DNA from: an archaeon UBA168
Lineage (GTDB): Archaea; Thermoproteota; Thermoprotei_A; Marsarchaeales; UBA168
Length of the DNA stretch: 13,692 bases
Direction of reading: 5' to 3'
NCBI GenBank assembly: GCA_002507085.1
Contig: DAYW01000020.1
Location: 21,333-35,024 of the forward strand
Positions 1 to 7,070 of the stretch are shown here, one piece after another. The translations under genes were made by a program, and so were the position numbers. The notes beneath the pieces are model-generated. The model was not told the DNA's origin. It did not search any database and saw nothing but the letters and a program-made list of their open reading frames with translations. Each line of letters starts with the position of its first letter. Within the stretch, counting starts at the first letter, position 1.

Positions 1-696
1 GGCGAGCCCTTGCTGGTTTCCGTAAGCTTTGCCCACTACGGACCTGAGAACAGGAGGTGGTTTTGGGACTGGACCGTTTCAGGAGGGGGCGCGCTTGTGG
101 ATATGGCCACCCACTCCATAACCGTGGGTTGGTTCCTCGCCGGGTTCGAGAAGAGGATAACGCAAGTCAGGGCAGTGAGCCCTCATGGCATATCGCAGAG
201 GATGAGCGATCGTCTAATAGACGGCAGGTTCAGGAGTTTTGACGTAGAGGACGACGCTCACGTGGAGCTGAGGCTTGAAGGAGAAAAGGGCGAATGGGTG
301 ACCTTGCTGGCAGAGGGATCTTGGTCGGGTAGGGACTCGGTTCCCTTCATGGTTCAAGGGACTGCTGGAGTCGTAAGGGGGGACCCCGAAAACAAGAAGC
401 TTGAAGTCGTTGACGCGTTTGGGAACGAGAGGGAAGTGGCTGTGCCGAAGTGGAACAGCTTCGAGATGGAGTTATCAAATGCCGTGAGCTGCGTCAAGGA
501 CGGCACGCGCTCTATTTCCGATGAAGACATAGGGCTTCAGACAACCATCGCCATGGGGGCGGCATACCTATCCGAGCTGAAGGGAAGGGCAGCAGTAACT
601 CCAGAGGAGTTCACGGACTTCGCGGAGACCTTTGGCAGTGGAGAGGAGTTGGTTAAGGCCCTGATTAAGGGCGTTAAGAGGGTGGATAGCAGTTGA
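1..696 (+). CDS. Gfo/Idh/MocA family oxidoreductase, C-terminal part (5' end outside window)
   Basis: The frame is open to the left edge, so the real start and the N-terminal Rossmann NAD(P)-binding domain lie outside; the TTG at 10 is only an internal codon. What remains (about 230 residues) resembles the C-terminal alpha/beta substrate-binding domain of the family. A Gly-rich stretch (GGGALVDMATH) is followed by Ser-Ile, with Asp at codon 34 and His at codon 38 from the window edge, matching the family's DxxxH signature in which Asp and His take part in catalysis. Family members oxidise or reduce sugars, inositols or sugar acids with NAD(P). The substrate cannot be read from this part. The stop TGA is 2 bases from the ATG of the downstream ligase, so the two are probably co-transcribed. 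Confidence is high for the family and low for the substrate. Confidence 0.85.
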   Translation, partial: GEPLLVSVSFAHYGPENRRWFWDWTVSGGGALVDMATHSITVGWFLAGFEKRITQVRAVSPHGISQRMSDRLIDGRFRSFDVEDDAHVELRLEGEKGEWVTLLAEGSWSGRDSVPFMVQGTAGVVRGDPENKKLEVVDAFGNEREVAVPKWNSFEMELSNAVSCVKDGTRSISDEDIGLQTTIAMGAAYLSELKGRAAVTPEEFTDFAETFGSGEELVKALIKGVKRVDSS

Positions 697-698
697 GG

Positions 699-1388
699 AT
701 GGCGGCCCTCATAAGCGGAGGAAAGGACTCGTGGACCGCTTTTCAGATGGCGAGAGAGGCTGGCCACGATGTCGTAGTCGCGGTCAACGTGCGCTCCCCC
801 AACAGCTGGAGCTACATGTATCACACGGTGAACTCATGGGTAGTTGACGTGCAGGCCATGGCTGTGGGAGTTCCCCTTGAGGTTTTTTACACAAGGGGGG
901 TGAAGGAAGAGGAGGTCGACGACCTAGCGTACTACTTATCTCAGGTTAAAAAGAGGTGGAACGTGGAGGGGCTTTCCATAGGTGGCATCAGAAGCAGATA
1001 CCAAGGAGATAGGATAGGCAGGGTGTGCGAGCAGCTTGGCCTTGAGTTGTACGCGCCGCTTTGGCACAAGGACAGCGAGTGGTTGCTGAGGGAGTACCTA
1101 AGAAGAAACATGAAGGTCATATTCGTGCTTGCCTCGGCGCTTGGGATTGGCCCTAATTGGCTCGGAAGACAGCTTGATGAGAAGGCCATTGAGGAACTCA
1201 TCATCCTTAACAAGAAGTGGGGAGTTGACCCTACTGGAGAGGGCGGAGAGTACGAAAGCCTAGTGCTTGATGCACCGTTCTTCAGGGAAGCGATAAGCGT
1301 GGAGGAAGCCGAGAAGATATGGAGGGTTGACACGGGGACTTACGCAATAAAGCGCGTGAGGCTTGTTCCGAAGTCACCTAAGGCCTGA
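699..1388 (+). CDS. dph6: Diphthine--ammonia ligase (diphthamide synthesis, ATP-PPase fold)
   Basis: This enzyme catalyses the last step of diphthamide formation on elongation factor 2: ATP-dependent amidation of diphthine. The 229-residue length matches archaeal members. The N-type ATP pyrophosphatase P-loop SGGKDS is at residues 6-11. The mid-protein stretch with YQGDRIGRVCEQLGL and APLWHKD, and the signature GEGGEYE (180-186) followed by LVLDAPFF, are typical of the family. I choose the ATG at 699 because it places SGGKDS right at the N-terminus as in relatives. A TTG at 693 in the same frame overlaps the upstream stop and would add two residues. The gene follows the dehydrogenase with 2 bases between them, and its 3' end overlaps the convergent glycerate kinase by 11 bases. 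Confidence 0.93.
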   Translation: MAALISGGKDSWTAFQMAREAGHDVVVAVNVRSPNSWSYMYHTVNSWVVDVQAMAVGVPLEVFYTRGVKEEEVDDLAYYLSQVKKRWNVEGLSIGGIRSRYQGDRIGRVCEQLGLELYAPLWHKDSEWLLREYLRRNMKVIFVLASALGIGPNWLGRQLDEKAIEELIILNKKWGVDPTGEGGEYESLVLDAPFFREAISVEEAEKIWRVDTGTYAIKRVRLVPKSPKA

Positions 1389-2616
1389 TGCAAACCACGA
1401 CGTCAGACACGTTAGTTCCTGTGGGACCTGTCATCATGAGGTCACCGCTTCTCTCTAGGTACTCGTACGAGTTGTGCCGCCTTAGGTACGGCTCAGGATC
1501 ACCAAAGGACCGGGTGGTGTCATCCACCAGCGCTCCGGCGGCGTCTGTGGGACCGTCAACTCCATCGGTGGCCAACGCGCCAAGCGTCTCCTTTCCCTCG
1601 AGGCGAAGCGATGCCCAAAGGGCCAGCTCCTGGTTTCTTCCGCCCCTTCCCACCGGACCTGTCAGCGTCACCGTGGTCTCTCCTCCCGCGACTATAGCTC
1701 CTTTGAAGTCATGCGATAAGATGAAAGAGGCCGCGTCCTTTGCCTCTCCTGAAAGCGGCAGGGAGAGCGTCGGGTATCCCATCCTCATTGCCTCGTTAAC
1801 CGCGCCCCTCACGGCGTCGGCGTTGCCTCCGATGAGCAGCGTCGGAATGGACTTGGAAGGTTGCTCCCTTCCTTTTTCCAGAAAGCGGAGCACTCTTTCC
1901 GAGGCACCGCTCAACGCCCCCCTTTCCTGGAGGACTTTCTTAACCCACTCGATCGTCGTCGTCGTTGCCAAAGTCGGAGCAGACCCCACGGAGTAAAGGT
2001 TATCGCCTGGCACGTCTGACAGAACGAGCGAAACTGACCTTCCCTTAACGCGCGCCGCTAACTTTCCCCCTTTGATCGCAGACAGGTGCTTTCTTACCTC
2101 GTTTATATCGTGGATCGGCGTTGATGCTCTGGTGAGCGAGTCGTAAACCCACGCGAGGTCGGCGAGCTCAAGGCCCTCCTCAGGCATCTCCATCAGCGCA
2201 GATGCCCCGCCGGAGATCTCAAACAGCACCGAGTCCTCGTGTTCCAGTGCGCTAACTACGGCCTGTGCCGCTTGGAGGGAATTCGCATCCGGCTTAGGGT
2301 GGCCTGCCCTTATGACCTGGAAAGGCACATCAGGAACGGGGTATCCCTTGGGCACCACAACTATGCCCCTGCGAAACCCTAAGCGCGCTGCAGCGAGTGC
2401 CATCCTTCCCGATGCCTTTCCCACAGCTACGAGAAAGGGGTCTTTCCCCAGGGAAATGCCACCTACGGCTATCTCGGGCTTTGCAGATATGTGCTTTATG
2501 GAGAGCGAAAAAGGGTCCACGGAGGCAAGCGCGCTGGTTAAAATCCTGATCACGTTTTTCCTTTCCTGCGTATCCTGTTTTGCTTTCAGGGGAGGCGGAA
2601 AGTCAAGGTTTTCCAA
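1378..2616 (-). CDS. Glycerate 2-kinase, MOFRL family
   Basis: This enzyme phosphorylates D-glycerate to 2-phosphoglycerate. In archaea it commonly serves the branched or non-phosphorylated Entner-Doudoroff route. At 412 residues it has the full MOFRL-family architecture: SGGASAL at 135-141, the Gly-rich GRGGRNQELAL around 323-333, TDGVDGPTDAAGA at 350-362, and the C-terminal TGPTGTNVSD at 397-406. The start is uncertain. A TTG at 2616 sits about 25 bases from a TTTAAA box and could be a leaderless start. A GTG at 2553 lies behind a purine-rich AGGAAAGGA stretch and would begin right before the conserved ILTSALASVDP helix, giving 391 residues. The first 21 residues look poorly conserved, so the shorter form is quite possible. 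The gene is convergent with the diphthamide gene (11-base overlap). Confidence 0.92.
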   Translation of the reverse strand: MENLDFPPPLKAKQDTQERKNVIRILTSALASVDPFSLSIKHISAKPEIAVGGISLGKDPFLVAVGKASGRMALAAARLGFRRGIVVVPKGYPVPDVPFQVIRAGHPKPDANSLQAAQAVVSALEHEDSVLFEISGGASALMEMPEEGLELADLAWVYDSLTRASTPIHDINEVRKHLSAIKGGKLAARVKGRSVSLVLSDVPGDNLYSVGSAPTLATTTTIEWVKKVLQERGALSGASERVLRFLEKGREQPSKSIPTLLIGGNADAVRGAVNEAMRMGYPTLSLPLSGEAKDAASFILSHDFKGAIVAGGETTVTLTGPVGRGGRNQELALWASLRLEGKETLGALATDGVDGPTDAAGALVDDTTRSFGDPEPYLRRHNSYEYLERSGDLMMTGPTGTNVSDVVVCIRP

Positions 2617-2636
2617 TCCTGCGTTATTTTTTCATC

Positions 2637-2645
2637 AATTTAAAT
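2637..2645 (-). promoter_or_regulatory. TATA-like box for the glycerate kinase gene
   Basis: The palindromic AATTTAAAT is centred about 25 bases upstream of the TTG at 2616. This is the spacing expected between an archaeal TATA box and the transcription start. It implies either leaderless translation from that TTG or a leader of about 60 bases to the GTG at 2553. It is inferred from sequence and spacing only. Confidence 0.45.
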
Positions 2646-2652
2646 GCCTGTT

Positions 2653-2683
2653 GCAGCGCTTCGCTGCGAGCGCGTCAGGCGCT
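2653..2683. repeat. Two adjacent small inverted repeats downstream of tRNA-Ser
   Basis: GCAGCG/CGCTGC pair across a 3-base gap (2653-2667). Immediately after, AGCGC/GCGCT pair across 5 bases (2669-2683). Both lie in the trailer of the minus-strand tRNA-Ser and upstream of the glycerate kinase promoter. On the plus strand a T-rich run follows (TTTTCTTT), but no plus-strand gene ends here. Their role is unknown: processing or 3'-end structure of the tRNA precursor, a small RNA, or chance in GC-rich sequence. Confidence 0.35.
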
Positions 2684-2726
2684 TTTCTTTGCTCTTATGT
2701 TCTTTAGAAGCACCCCGAGCTAGCGG

Positions 2727-2811
2727 CGCCGGGGACGGGATTCGAACCCGCGAGGCCCGGAGGACCAACAGCTCTCAAGGCTGCCGCCTTTGTCCACTCG
2801 GCCACCCCGGC
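2727..2811 (-). tRNA. tRNA-Ser (anticodon TGA)
   Basis: On the minus strand an 85-base cloverleaf folds completely. The acceptor stem is GCCGGGG/CCCCGGC with discriminator G. The D-stem is GCC/GGC, and the anticodon stem is GCAGC/GCTGT with loop CTTGAGA, giving anticodon TGA. A long type-II variable arm has a 5-bp stem GGTCC/GGGCC. The T-stem is GCGGG/CCCGT with loop TTCGAAT. The long variable arm, the UGA anticodon and the G discriminator all indicate serine, reading UCN codons such as UCA. No intron is present and CCA is not encoded (the next bases are CCG). Confidence 0.97.
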
Positions 2812-2830
2812 GCTATAAAAGTTTGGTCTG

Positions 2831-2838
2831 CTTTTAAC
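2831..2838 (-). promoter_or_regulatory. Box A (TATA-like) of the tRNA-Ser gene
   Basis: On the minus strand GTTAAAAG lies 20-27 bases upstream of the mature tRNA 5' end, the usual place for an archaeal box A. A second AT-rich run (CTTTTATAG, about 2813-2821) touches the tRNA 5' end and is too close to be the promoter element. Confidence 0.45.
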
Positions 2839-2911
2839 TCTTTGGGGATCAGGGAGAAGCGCCGTCAATAAGCACAAGGTCGATAAGCGCATGTAGTTGA
2901 AGCACCAAAGT

Positions 2912-3832
2912 TTAGGCCCCGAGCTCGAGGATCTCCCTCACGGCTTTCCTGACGGCTTCCTCGCTTGTCTTGATTGTGGGAATCCATCCATCCCTCTTCG
3001 CTTTTTCTATGGAGAGCCAGGCGTACTTAACGTCTCCCATCCATCCCCTTCCATCCAATCCGCCCGTGGTGCGGATCTGGACTTGTGAAGGGTTGAGTCC
3101 CATTTCCTCAATCGTTATCTTCGCTATGCTTATGACGTCGATTGCGTCCACAGCTCCGAGGTTGTAGGCCGTGTTCTTTCCCTTTTTGCCCCAATTCAGC
3201 GCCATGACAAATCCTCTCGCGCAATCGTCAACGTGGAAGTAGCTCTTGGTTTGCGTCCCGTCTCCGAGCACCTCGAGCTCATTGGGGTTGCTCCTCAACT
3301 TCCCTATGAAATCGTGGAGCACTCCTCTCGGCGCGTCTCCTCCTACCACATTTGCCAGCCGCAGCGAAACGGCCTTTATGCCGTAATACGAGGCGTAGGC
3401 AGATATGAGCGCTTCAGACGCCACCTTCATGGCGCCGTAGGTAGATATGGGCGCCAGGGGATAGTCCTCGGGCGTCGGGGTGAGCGCTGCGTCCCCGTAA
3501 ACGGTAGAAGAGGAGGCGAACACGAAGTTGGGAACGTCAGCCTTTCTGGCGGCCTCCAGCACGTGATACGTGCCCACTAGGCCAACGCTTATGTGCACGT
3601 TTGGGTCTCCGACCCTGACCTCGGGGTTGGCGGCCAGGTGGAATATGGCCTGCTTTCCCTTAGATATCCTTTCGATTTCCTCAAGGGAGCTTTCAGAGGC
3701 TATATCCACGTTGGCTTGCTCCCTAACGTTTGGATCAGAAGACTTAACGATGTCGACGATCGCAGCGCCACCAAGCTGCTTTAAAATGTGCCTGCCTATG
3801 AACCCTGACCCGCCCGTTATCAGGTAATCCAT
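2912..3832 (-). CDS. NAD-dependent epimerase/dehydratase (UDP-glucose 4-epimerase-like)
   Basis: This is an extended short-chain dehydrogenase of 306 residues that acts on nucleotide-linked sugars. The N-terminal Rossmann motif TGGSGFIG is at residues 6-13 with no leader, so the ATG at 3832 is secure. LAANPEV (67-73) is the usual HxAA-type region. The catalytic Ser/Thr patch is at 107-110 before VYG, and the Tyr-x-x-x-Lys pair is Y132 and K136 (YGAMK). The C-terminal half has the substrate-binding region with FHVDDCARG and YNLG motifs typical of GalE-type archaeal epimerases. Exact substrate (UDP-Glc/Gal, UDP-GlcNAc or a dTDP sugar) cannot be decided. A galT-like gene lies further right (10559-11563), which makes a UDP-hexose role reasonable but not proven. 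It is divergent from the proton pump across a 122-base gap. Confidence 0.9.
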   Translation of the reverse strand: MDYLITGGSGFIGRHILKQLGGAAIVDIVKSSDPNVREQANVDIASESSLEEIERISKGKQAIFHLAANPEVRVGDPNVHISVGLVGTYHVLEAARKADVPNFVFASSSTVYGDAALTPTPEDYPLAPISTYGAMKVASEALISAYASYYGIKAVSLRLANVVGGDAPRGVLHDFIGKLRSNPNELEVLGDGTQTKSYFHVDDCARGFVMALNWGKKGKNTAYNLGAVDAIDVISIAKITIEEMGLNPSQVQIRTTGGLDGRGWMGDVKYAWLSIEKAKRDGWIPTIKTSEEAVRKAVREILELGA

Positions 3833-3910
3833 TAGAAGATAAGGCAGATAGGAGATAAGGCCATCGCATCCTTTTGCCGCCGATTTTTCACACGGTCTTG
3901 TATCGGGCTA

Positions 3911-3942
3911 GTAAACGCTTTTACGGGTTGAAATGGTTTAAA
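3911..3942 (+). promoter_or_regulatory. Candidate promoter region of the proton ATPase gene
   Basis: Two TATA-like boxes lie in the divergent gap. CTTTTA (3918-3923) would start transcription near 3947, a few bases before the ATG at 3955. TTTAAA (3937-3942) would place the start inside the gene and is less likely. The first box overlaps a perfect inverted repeat GTAAA-CGCT-TTTAC (3911-3924), a possible regulator site. I see no clear TATA box for the divergent epimerase in 3833-3900. Confidence 0.35.
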
Positions 3943-3954
3943 TCCTGATAAACG

Positions 3955-6375
3955 ATGGCTGCGCCAGACAAAGCCAAGAAGGAATCAGTCGAAGATCTTA
4001 TGAAGGAGCTTAACACGTCTTTGAACGGGCTGACAAGCGACGAAGTCGCAAACAGGCTCAAGCAGTATGGTTACAACGAGATAGAGGAGAAGAAGGAAAG
4101 CCCGGTAATCAGATTCGTTAAAAAGTTCTGGGGGCTTGTCCCGTGGATGCTTGAGGTCACAATAGTGCTGACCTACGTCCTGCACAAGTTTCTTGACATG
4201 TACATAATTTTGGCCCTTCTTTTGCTTAACTCCATAATAAGCTACGTCCAAGAGTACAAGGCGGGCAACGCCGTTGAGATGCTCAAGAAAAAGCTCACGG
4301 TCAACGCCAGGGTGCTGAGGGATGGACAGTGGAAGGTCGTTCCGGCTCGTGAGCTCGTTCCAGGGGACATAGTAAGGGTGAGGCTTGGTGACTTCATCCC
4401 GGCAGACATGAAGGTCATCGATGGGAACGTTTCAGTCGACCAATCGGCGCTTACCGGTGAATCCCTTCCCGTGGAGGCAAGCAAGAACTCGTTGCTTTAC
4501 TCGGGCTCCATAATAAGGAGGGGCGAGGCGACGGCCGTGGTCGTGGCCACGGCAGATAAGACGTACTTTGGGAAGACCACACAGCTTGTGCAGGTTGCCA
4601 AGCCCAAGCTTCACATACAGGAGGTCATAATGAGGATAGTTGACTACCTCATAGTTATGGACGCCGTGTTCATAGCGATTCTGCTGGCCGGGTCATTCAT
4701 ATCGCATTACAACATAATACAGGTGCTTCCGCTTGCCCTGATACTGCTTGTTGCCGCAATACCCGTTGCTCTGCCTGCCATGTTCACCATAGCCATGGCG
4801 TTGGGCGCCCTTCAGCTGGCCAAGGCCGGCGTGCTCATAACCCGCCTCAACGCAGTGGAGGATGCCTCCTCGATGGACGTGGTGTGCATGGATAAGACGG
4901 GCACCATAACAGAGAACAAGCTCAGCGTTGCTGGCATATCCCCGCTTCCGTCCTATGGTAAGGAAGAGGTCATAGCATACGCCGCTTTGGCATCTCAGGA
5001 GGCAACCCAGGACCCAATCGACATAGCGGTCCTGAACTACGCGAAGCAGAGCAACGTGAAGCTTGACTCCTTCAAGCAGGTGACGTTTCACCCATTTGAC
5101 CCCTCCACGAAGAGGACCGAGGCCGTTGTAGAGAAGGACGGAAAGCAGTTCGTTGTGATGAAGGGAGCGCCTCAGATACTTGCGTCCCTTTCCAAGATGG
5201 ACGGCGAACAGCTTCAGGCGTTCCAAGAGTACGTCAACGAGGCCTCTCAGAGGGGCTACAGGGTCATAGCGGTTGGAGAGGGGCCGGTGGAGGCCCACGA
5301 GGGAAAGGAAAAGATAGGCATAGCAGGCCTCCTTGCCCTATACGACAGGCCCAGAAAGGACTCGCCTGCCCTCATTAAGGAGCTCAAGGAGCTGGGGGTC
5401 AAGCCAAAGATGCTGACGGGCGACAGCCTGCCAATAGCCAAGGAGGTCGCCAAGGAGGTTGGCATAGGGGAAAACGTGATAAGGATATCCGAGCTCGAAA
5501 ACAAAGACCCAAAGGAGAAGGCGAAGATAGTTGACGAGGCCGATGGCTTCGCGGAGATTTACCCGGAGGACAAGTACACCATAGTGAAGGGACTGCAAGC
5601 GGCAGGCCACACGGTCGGCATGACAGGAGACGGAGTAAACGACGCGCCGGCGCTCAAGCAGGCAGAGGTCGGCATAGCGGTCAGCAACGCGACCGACGTC
5701 GCAAAGGGGGCTGCAAGCGCTGTTCTGACGCAGGAGGGAATCGCCAACATAGTTGACATGGTTAAGATAGGGAGGCAGATCTACCAGCGCATGATAACTT
5801 ACACAATGAACAAGATAATCAAGGCCTTCCAGATAATCGTGTTCATCAGCCTTGCCTTTATGATCTTTAGGCAGTTCGCCACCACGGCGTTCGACGTGGT
5901 TCTTCTGCTGTTTGCAAACGACTTCGTTACGATGTCCATAGCCACCGACTCCGTGAGGTACTCTAGGACACCCGAGAAGTGGAACGTGAGCAACTTGGTG
6001 GGCGCGGCCGCGATAATCGCGGTGGCCGTTGTGGCCGAGCTCATGGGTGGGATGTACATAGCGCACTACATGGGCATGCCACTGCCAGAGCTTCAGACCT
6101 TCATATTCGATCTGCTGGTTTTCTCAGGCCAGTTCACCGTGTACGTGGTCAGGGAGAGAAGGTGGTTCTGGAGGTCAAGGCCCAGCAATTGGCTTCTGCT
6201 GTCATCCGTTGCCGACTTCATAGCGATATCTCTAATCTCTGTGTTCGGGATACTCATACCCGCGGTGAGCGTGAAGGTCCTCGTCGTTGGCCTCGTCTAC
6301 TCGCTGCTGACTACTCTTCTGCTTAACGATGCCATAAAGGAGATAGCGTTCAAGTTCTACAAGGTTCAGTTCTGA
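3955..6375 (+). CDS. Plasma-membrane H+-transporting P-type ATPase (type IIIA)
   Basis: This is an ATP-driven proton exporter related to fungal Pma1 and plant AHA pumps, also found in acidophilic archaea. It has 806 residues and complete machinery: actuator-domain TGES at 167-170, phosphorylation motif DKTGT with Asp313, MLTGDS at 486-491, and the hinge GDGVND at 558-563 followed by APALKQAEVGIA. Helix pairs are visible at about 57-98 and 228-287 (the latter with PVALP in M4), and six more helices fill about 615-800. Asp656 in ANDFVTM aligns with the proton-carrying M6 Asp of plant and fungal pumps, which supports H+ rather than metal or Ca2+ transport. The protein ends soon after the last helix, so the C-terminal autoinhibitory domain of plant pumps is absent. 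The ATG at 3955 precedes the conserved amphipathic start. It faces the next gene tail to tail with 16 bases between. Confidence 0.95.
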   Translation: MAAPDKAKKESVEDLMKELNTSLNGLTSDEVANRLKQYGYNEIEEKKESPVIRFVKKFWGLVPWMLEVTIVLTYVLHKFLDMYIILALLLLNSIISYVQEYKAGNAVEMLKKKLTVNARVLRDGQWKVVPARELVPGDIVRVRLGDFIPADMKVIDGNVSVDQSALTGESLPVEASKNSLLYSGSIIRRGEATAVVVATADKTYFGKTTQLVQVAKPKLHIQEVIMRIVDYLIVMDAVFIAILLAGSFISHYNIIQVLPLALILLVAAIPVALPAMFTIAMALGALQLAKAGVLITRLNAVEDASSMDVVCMDKTGTITENKLSVAGISPLPSYGKEEVIAYAALASQEATQDPIDIAVLNYAKQSNVKLDSFKQVTFHPFDPSTKRTEAVVEKDGKQFVVMKGAPQILASLSKMDGEQLQAFQEYVNEASQRGYRVIAVGEGPVEAHEGKEKIGIAGLLALYDRPRKDSPALIKELKELGVKPKMLTGDSLPIAKEVAKEVGIGENVIRISELENKDPKEKAKIVDEADGFAEIYPEDKYTIVKGLQAAGHTVGMTGDGVNDAPALKQAEVGIAVSNATDVAKGAASAVLTQEGIANIVDMVKIGRQIYQRMITYTMNKIIKAFQIIVFISLAFMIFRQFATTAFDVVLLLFANDFVTMSIATDSVRYSRTPEKWNVSNLVGAAAIIAVAVVAELMGGMYIAHYMGMPLPELQTFIFDLLVFSGQFTVYVVRERRWFWRSRPSNWLLLSSVADFIAISLISVFGILIPAVSVKVLVVGLVYSLLTTLLLNDAIKEIAFKFYKVQF

Positions 6376-6391
6376 GCCACAGCTTCAAAAA

Positions 6392-6940
6392 TCAGGTTTT
6401 TGCGTAGGTCGCGGTTGCCAGTCCCCGGCTGACGACGCGGTCGGTTTCTACGTAACCAAGAGTTGAAAGCGCGCCCCTTGCAGCCGAGAGTATAAAGATC
6501 ATCTGCTTGTCTGGCACGTCATGCCCAACTACCTGAAGGGTGGCCTTGTATTCTTCGATCTTGAGAGAGAAGAAGGACGCGTTCCAACAAAGGCTCCTGA
6601 TGAACGATTCAATGCTCTTGGTTGCGTTTCCCTCTACGTTTTTGAGGTAAAGGGCGGCGTTTCTACCCGTGTTCTCAGCGTCGTCTTCGATCACATCGCA
6701 GCTGTTCCAAAGAGCTGGAGGCGCCAACACCAAGCCGAGCATTTTGGCCAGCTGCATCGCTTTGTTCGTTTCGACGAGCTCGGAAAACGCCTTTTCCCCT
6801 CCCACCTGTAGCACGCCCTGAATTATCTCATTTAGGTATCCGTAAACCGTGCTTCCCCTCTTTCTGGCCTCTTCTGACAGCCTTTCTGCCAGATCTGCTC
6901 TTGCCGCAAGTAGCTTTCTTTTCACAGGGTAAGGAGACAT
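6392..6940 (-). CDS. Hypothetical protein with ribbon-helix-helix-like N-terminus
   Basis: I do not recognise a named family for this 182-residue protein. Residues 6-45 (a basic beta-like VKRKLLAARADLAERL start, then two amphipathic helices around SEEARKRGSTVYGYLNEII) look like a ribbon-helix-helix DNA-binding fold. Residues about 50-180 are an alpha/beta region with two Cys (about C81 and C118) and no membrane segment; it could be a sensor or dimerisation domain. The start is uncertain. ATG 6940 is close to a TATA-like TTTTATT (6944-6950), while GTG 6925 (beginning with Lys-Arg-Lys-Leu) is about 22 bases from that box and fits a leaderless start better. A 13-base perfect palindrome lies just upstream, as expected for a self-regulating DNA-binding protein. 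Function is inferred from shape only. Confidence 0.7.
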   Translation of the reverse strand: MSPYPVKRKLLAARADLAERLSEEARKRGSTVYGYLNEIIQGVLQVGGEKAFSELVETNKAMQLAKMLGLVLAPPALWNSCDVIEDDAENTGRNAALYLKNVEGNATKSIESFIRSLCWNASFFSLKIEEYKATLQVVGHDVPDKQMIFILSAARGALSTLGYVETDRVVSRGLATATYAKT

Positions 6941-6943
6941 GTA

Positions 6944-6950
6944 AATAAAA
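6944..6950 (-). promoter_or_regulatory. TATA-like box for the ribbon-helix-helix-like gene
   Basis: On the minus strand TTTTATT lies about 22 bases from the GTG at 6925 and 7 bases from the ATG at 6940. If it is the real TATA element, translation most likely starts at the GTG without a leader. Confidence 0.4.
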
Positions 6951-6955
6951 GTTTA

Positions 6956-6968
6956 TTGATGTCATCAA
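6956..6968. promoter_or_regulatory. Perfect 13-base palindrome, candidate operator
   Basis: TTGATG-T-CATCAA is a perfect inverted repeat with a one-base centre. It lies 5 bases upstream of the TATA-like box of the ribbon-helix-helix-like gene, in the divergent gap with the membrane-protein operon. Short palindromes of this size next to the TATA box are typical archaeal operator sites. The binding factor is unknown; the neighbouring gene product is the obvious candidate. Confidence 0.4.
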
Positions 6969-7041
6969 AGAAAAAAGCAGACAGGGTATCAGCAATGCGG
7001 GTAGCGCGTCGAAAACGGGTCGGAGCGTTGTCCTTGAAAGG

Positions 7042-7047
7042 TTTATA
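7042..7047 (+). promoter_or_regulatory. TATA box of the membrane protein-glycosyltransferase operon
   Basis: TTTATA, within AAAGGTTTATATGC, is a near-ideal crenarchaeal TATA element. Its centre is 26 bases before a TTG codon at 7071, pointing to a leaderless start there rather than at the ATG (7047) that overlaps the box itself. Confidence 0.55.
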
Positions 7048-7070
7048 TGCAACTGGCATTAGAATACGAA

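Noticed and set aside
1388..1996. Plus-strand open frame opposite glycerate kinase
   Set aside because: It mirrors the kinase coding sequence and shows no recognisable protein features.
2632..2637. C/D-box small RNA suggested by TGATGA on the minus strand
   Set aside because: No matching box D (CTGA) at proper spacing and no C'/D' pair was found.
2653..2690. Intrinsic terminator on the plus strand (hairpin plus TTTTCTTT)
   Set aside because: No plus-strand gene ends here; the neighbouring genes are on the minus strand.
4693..5298. Long minus-strand open frames opposite the proton ATPase (for example 4693-5298 and 5338-6066)
   Set aside because: They are antisense to a complete, strongly conserved gene and show no domains. 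They arise from the GC-biased codons of the real gene.
6828..7052. Short minus-strand frame upstream of the ribbon-helix-helix-like gene
   Set aside because: It covers the promoter and palindrome, is out of frame with the gene, and has no recognisable features.
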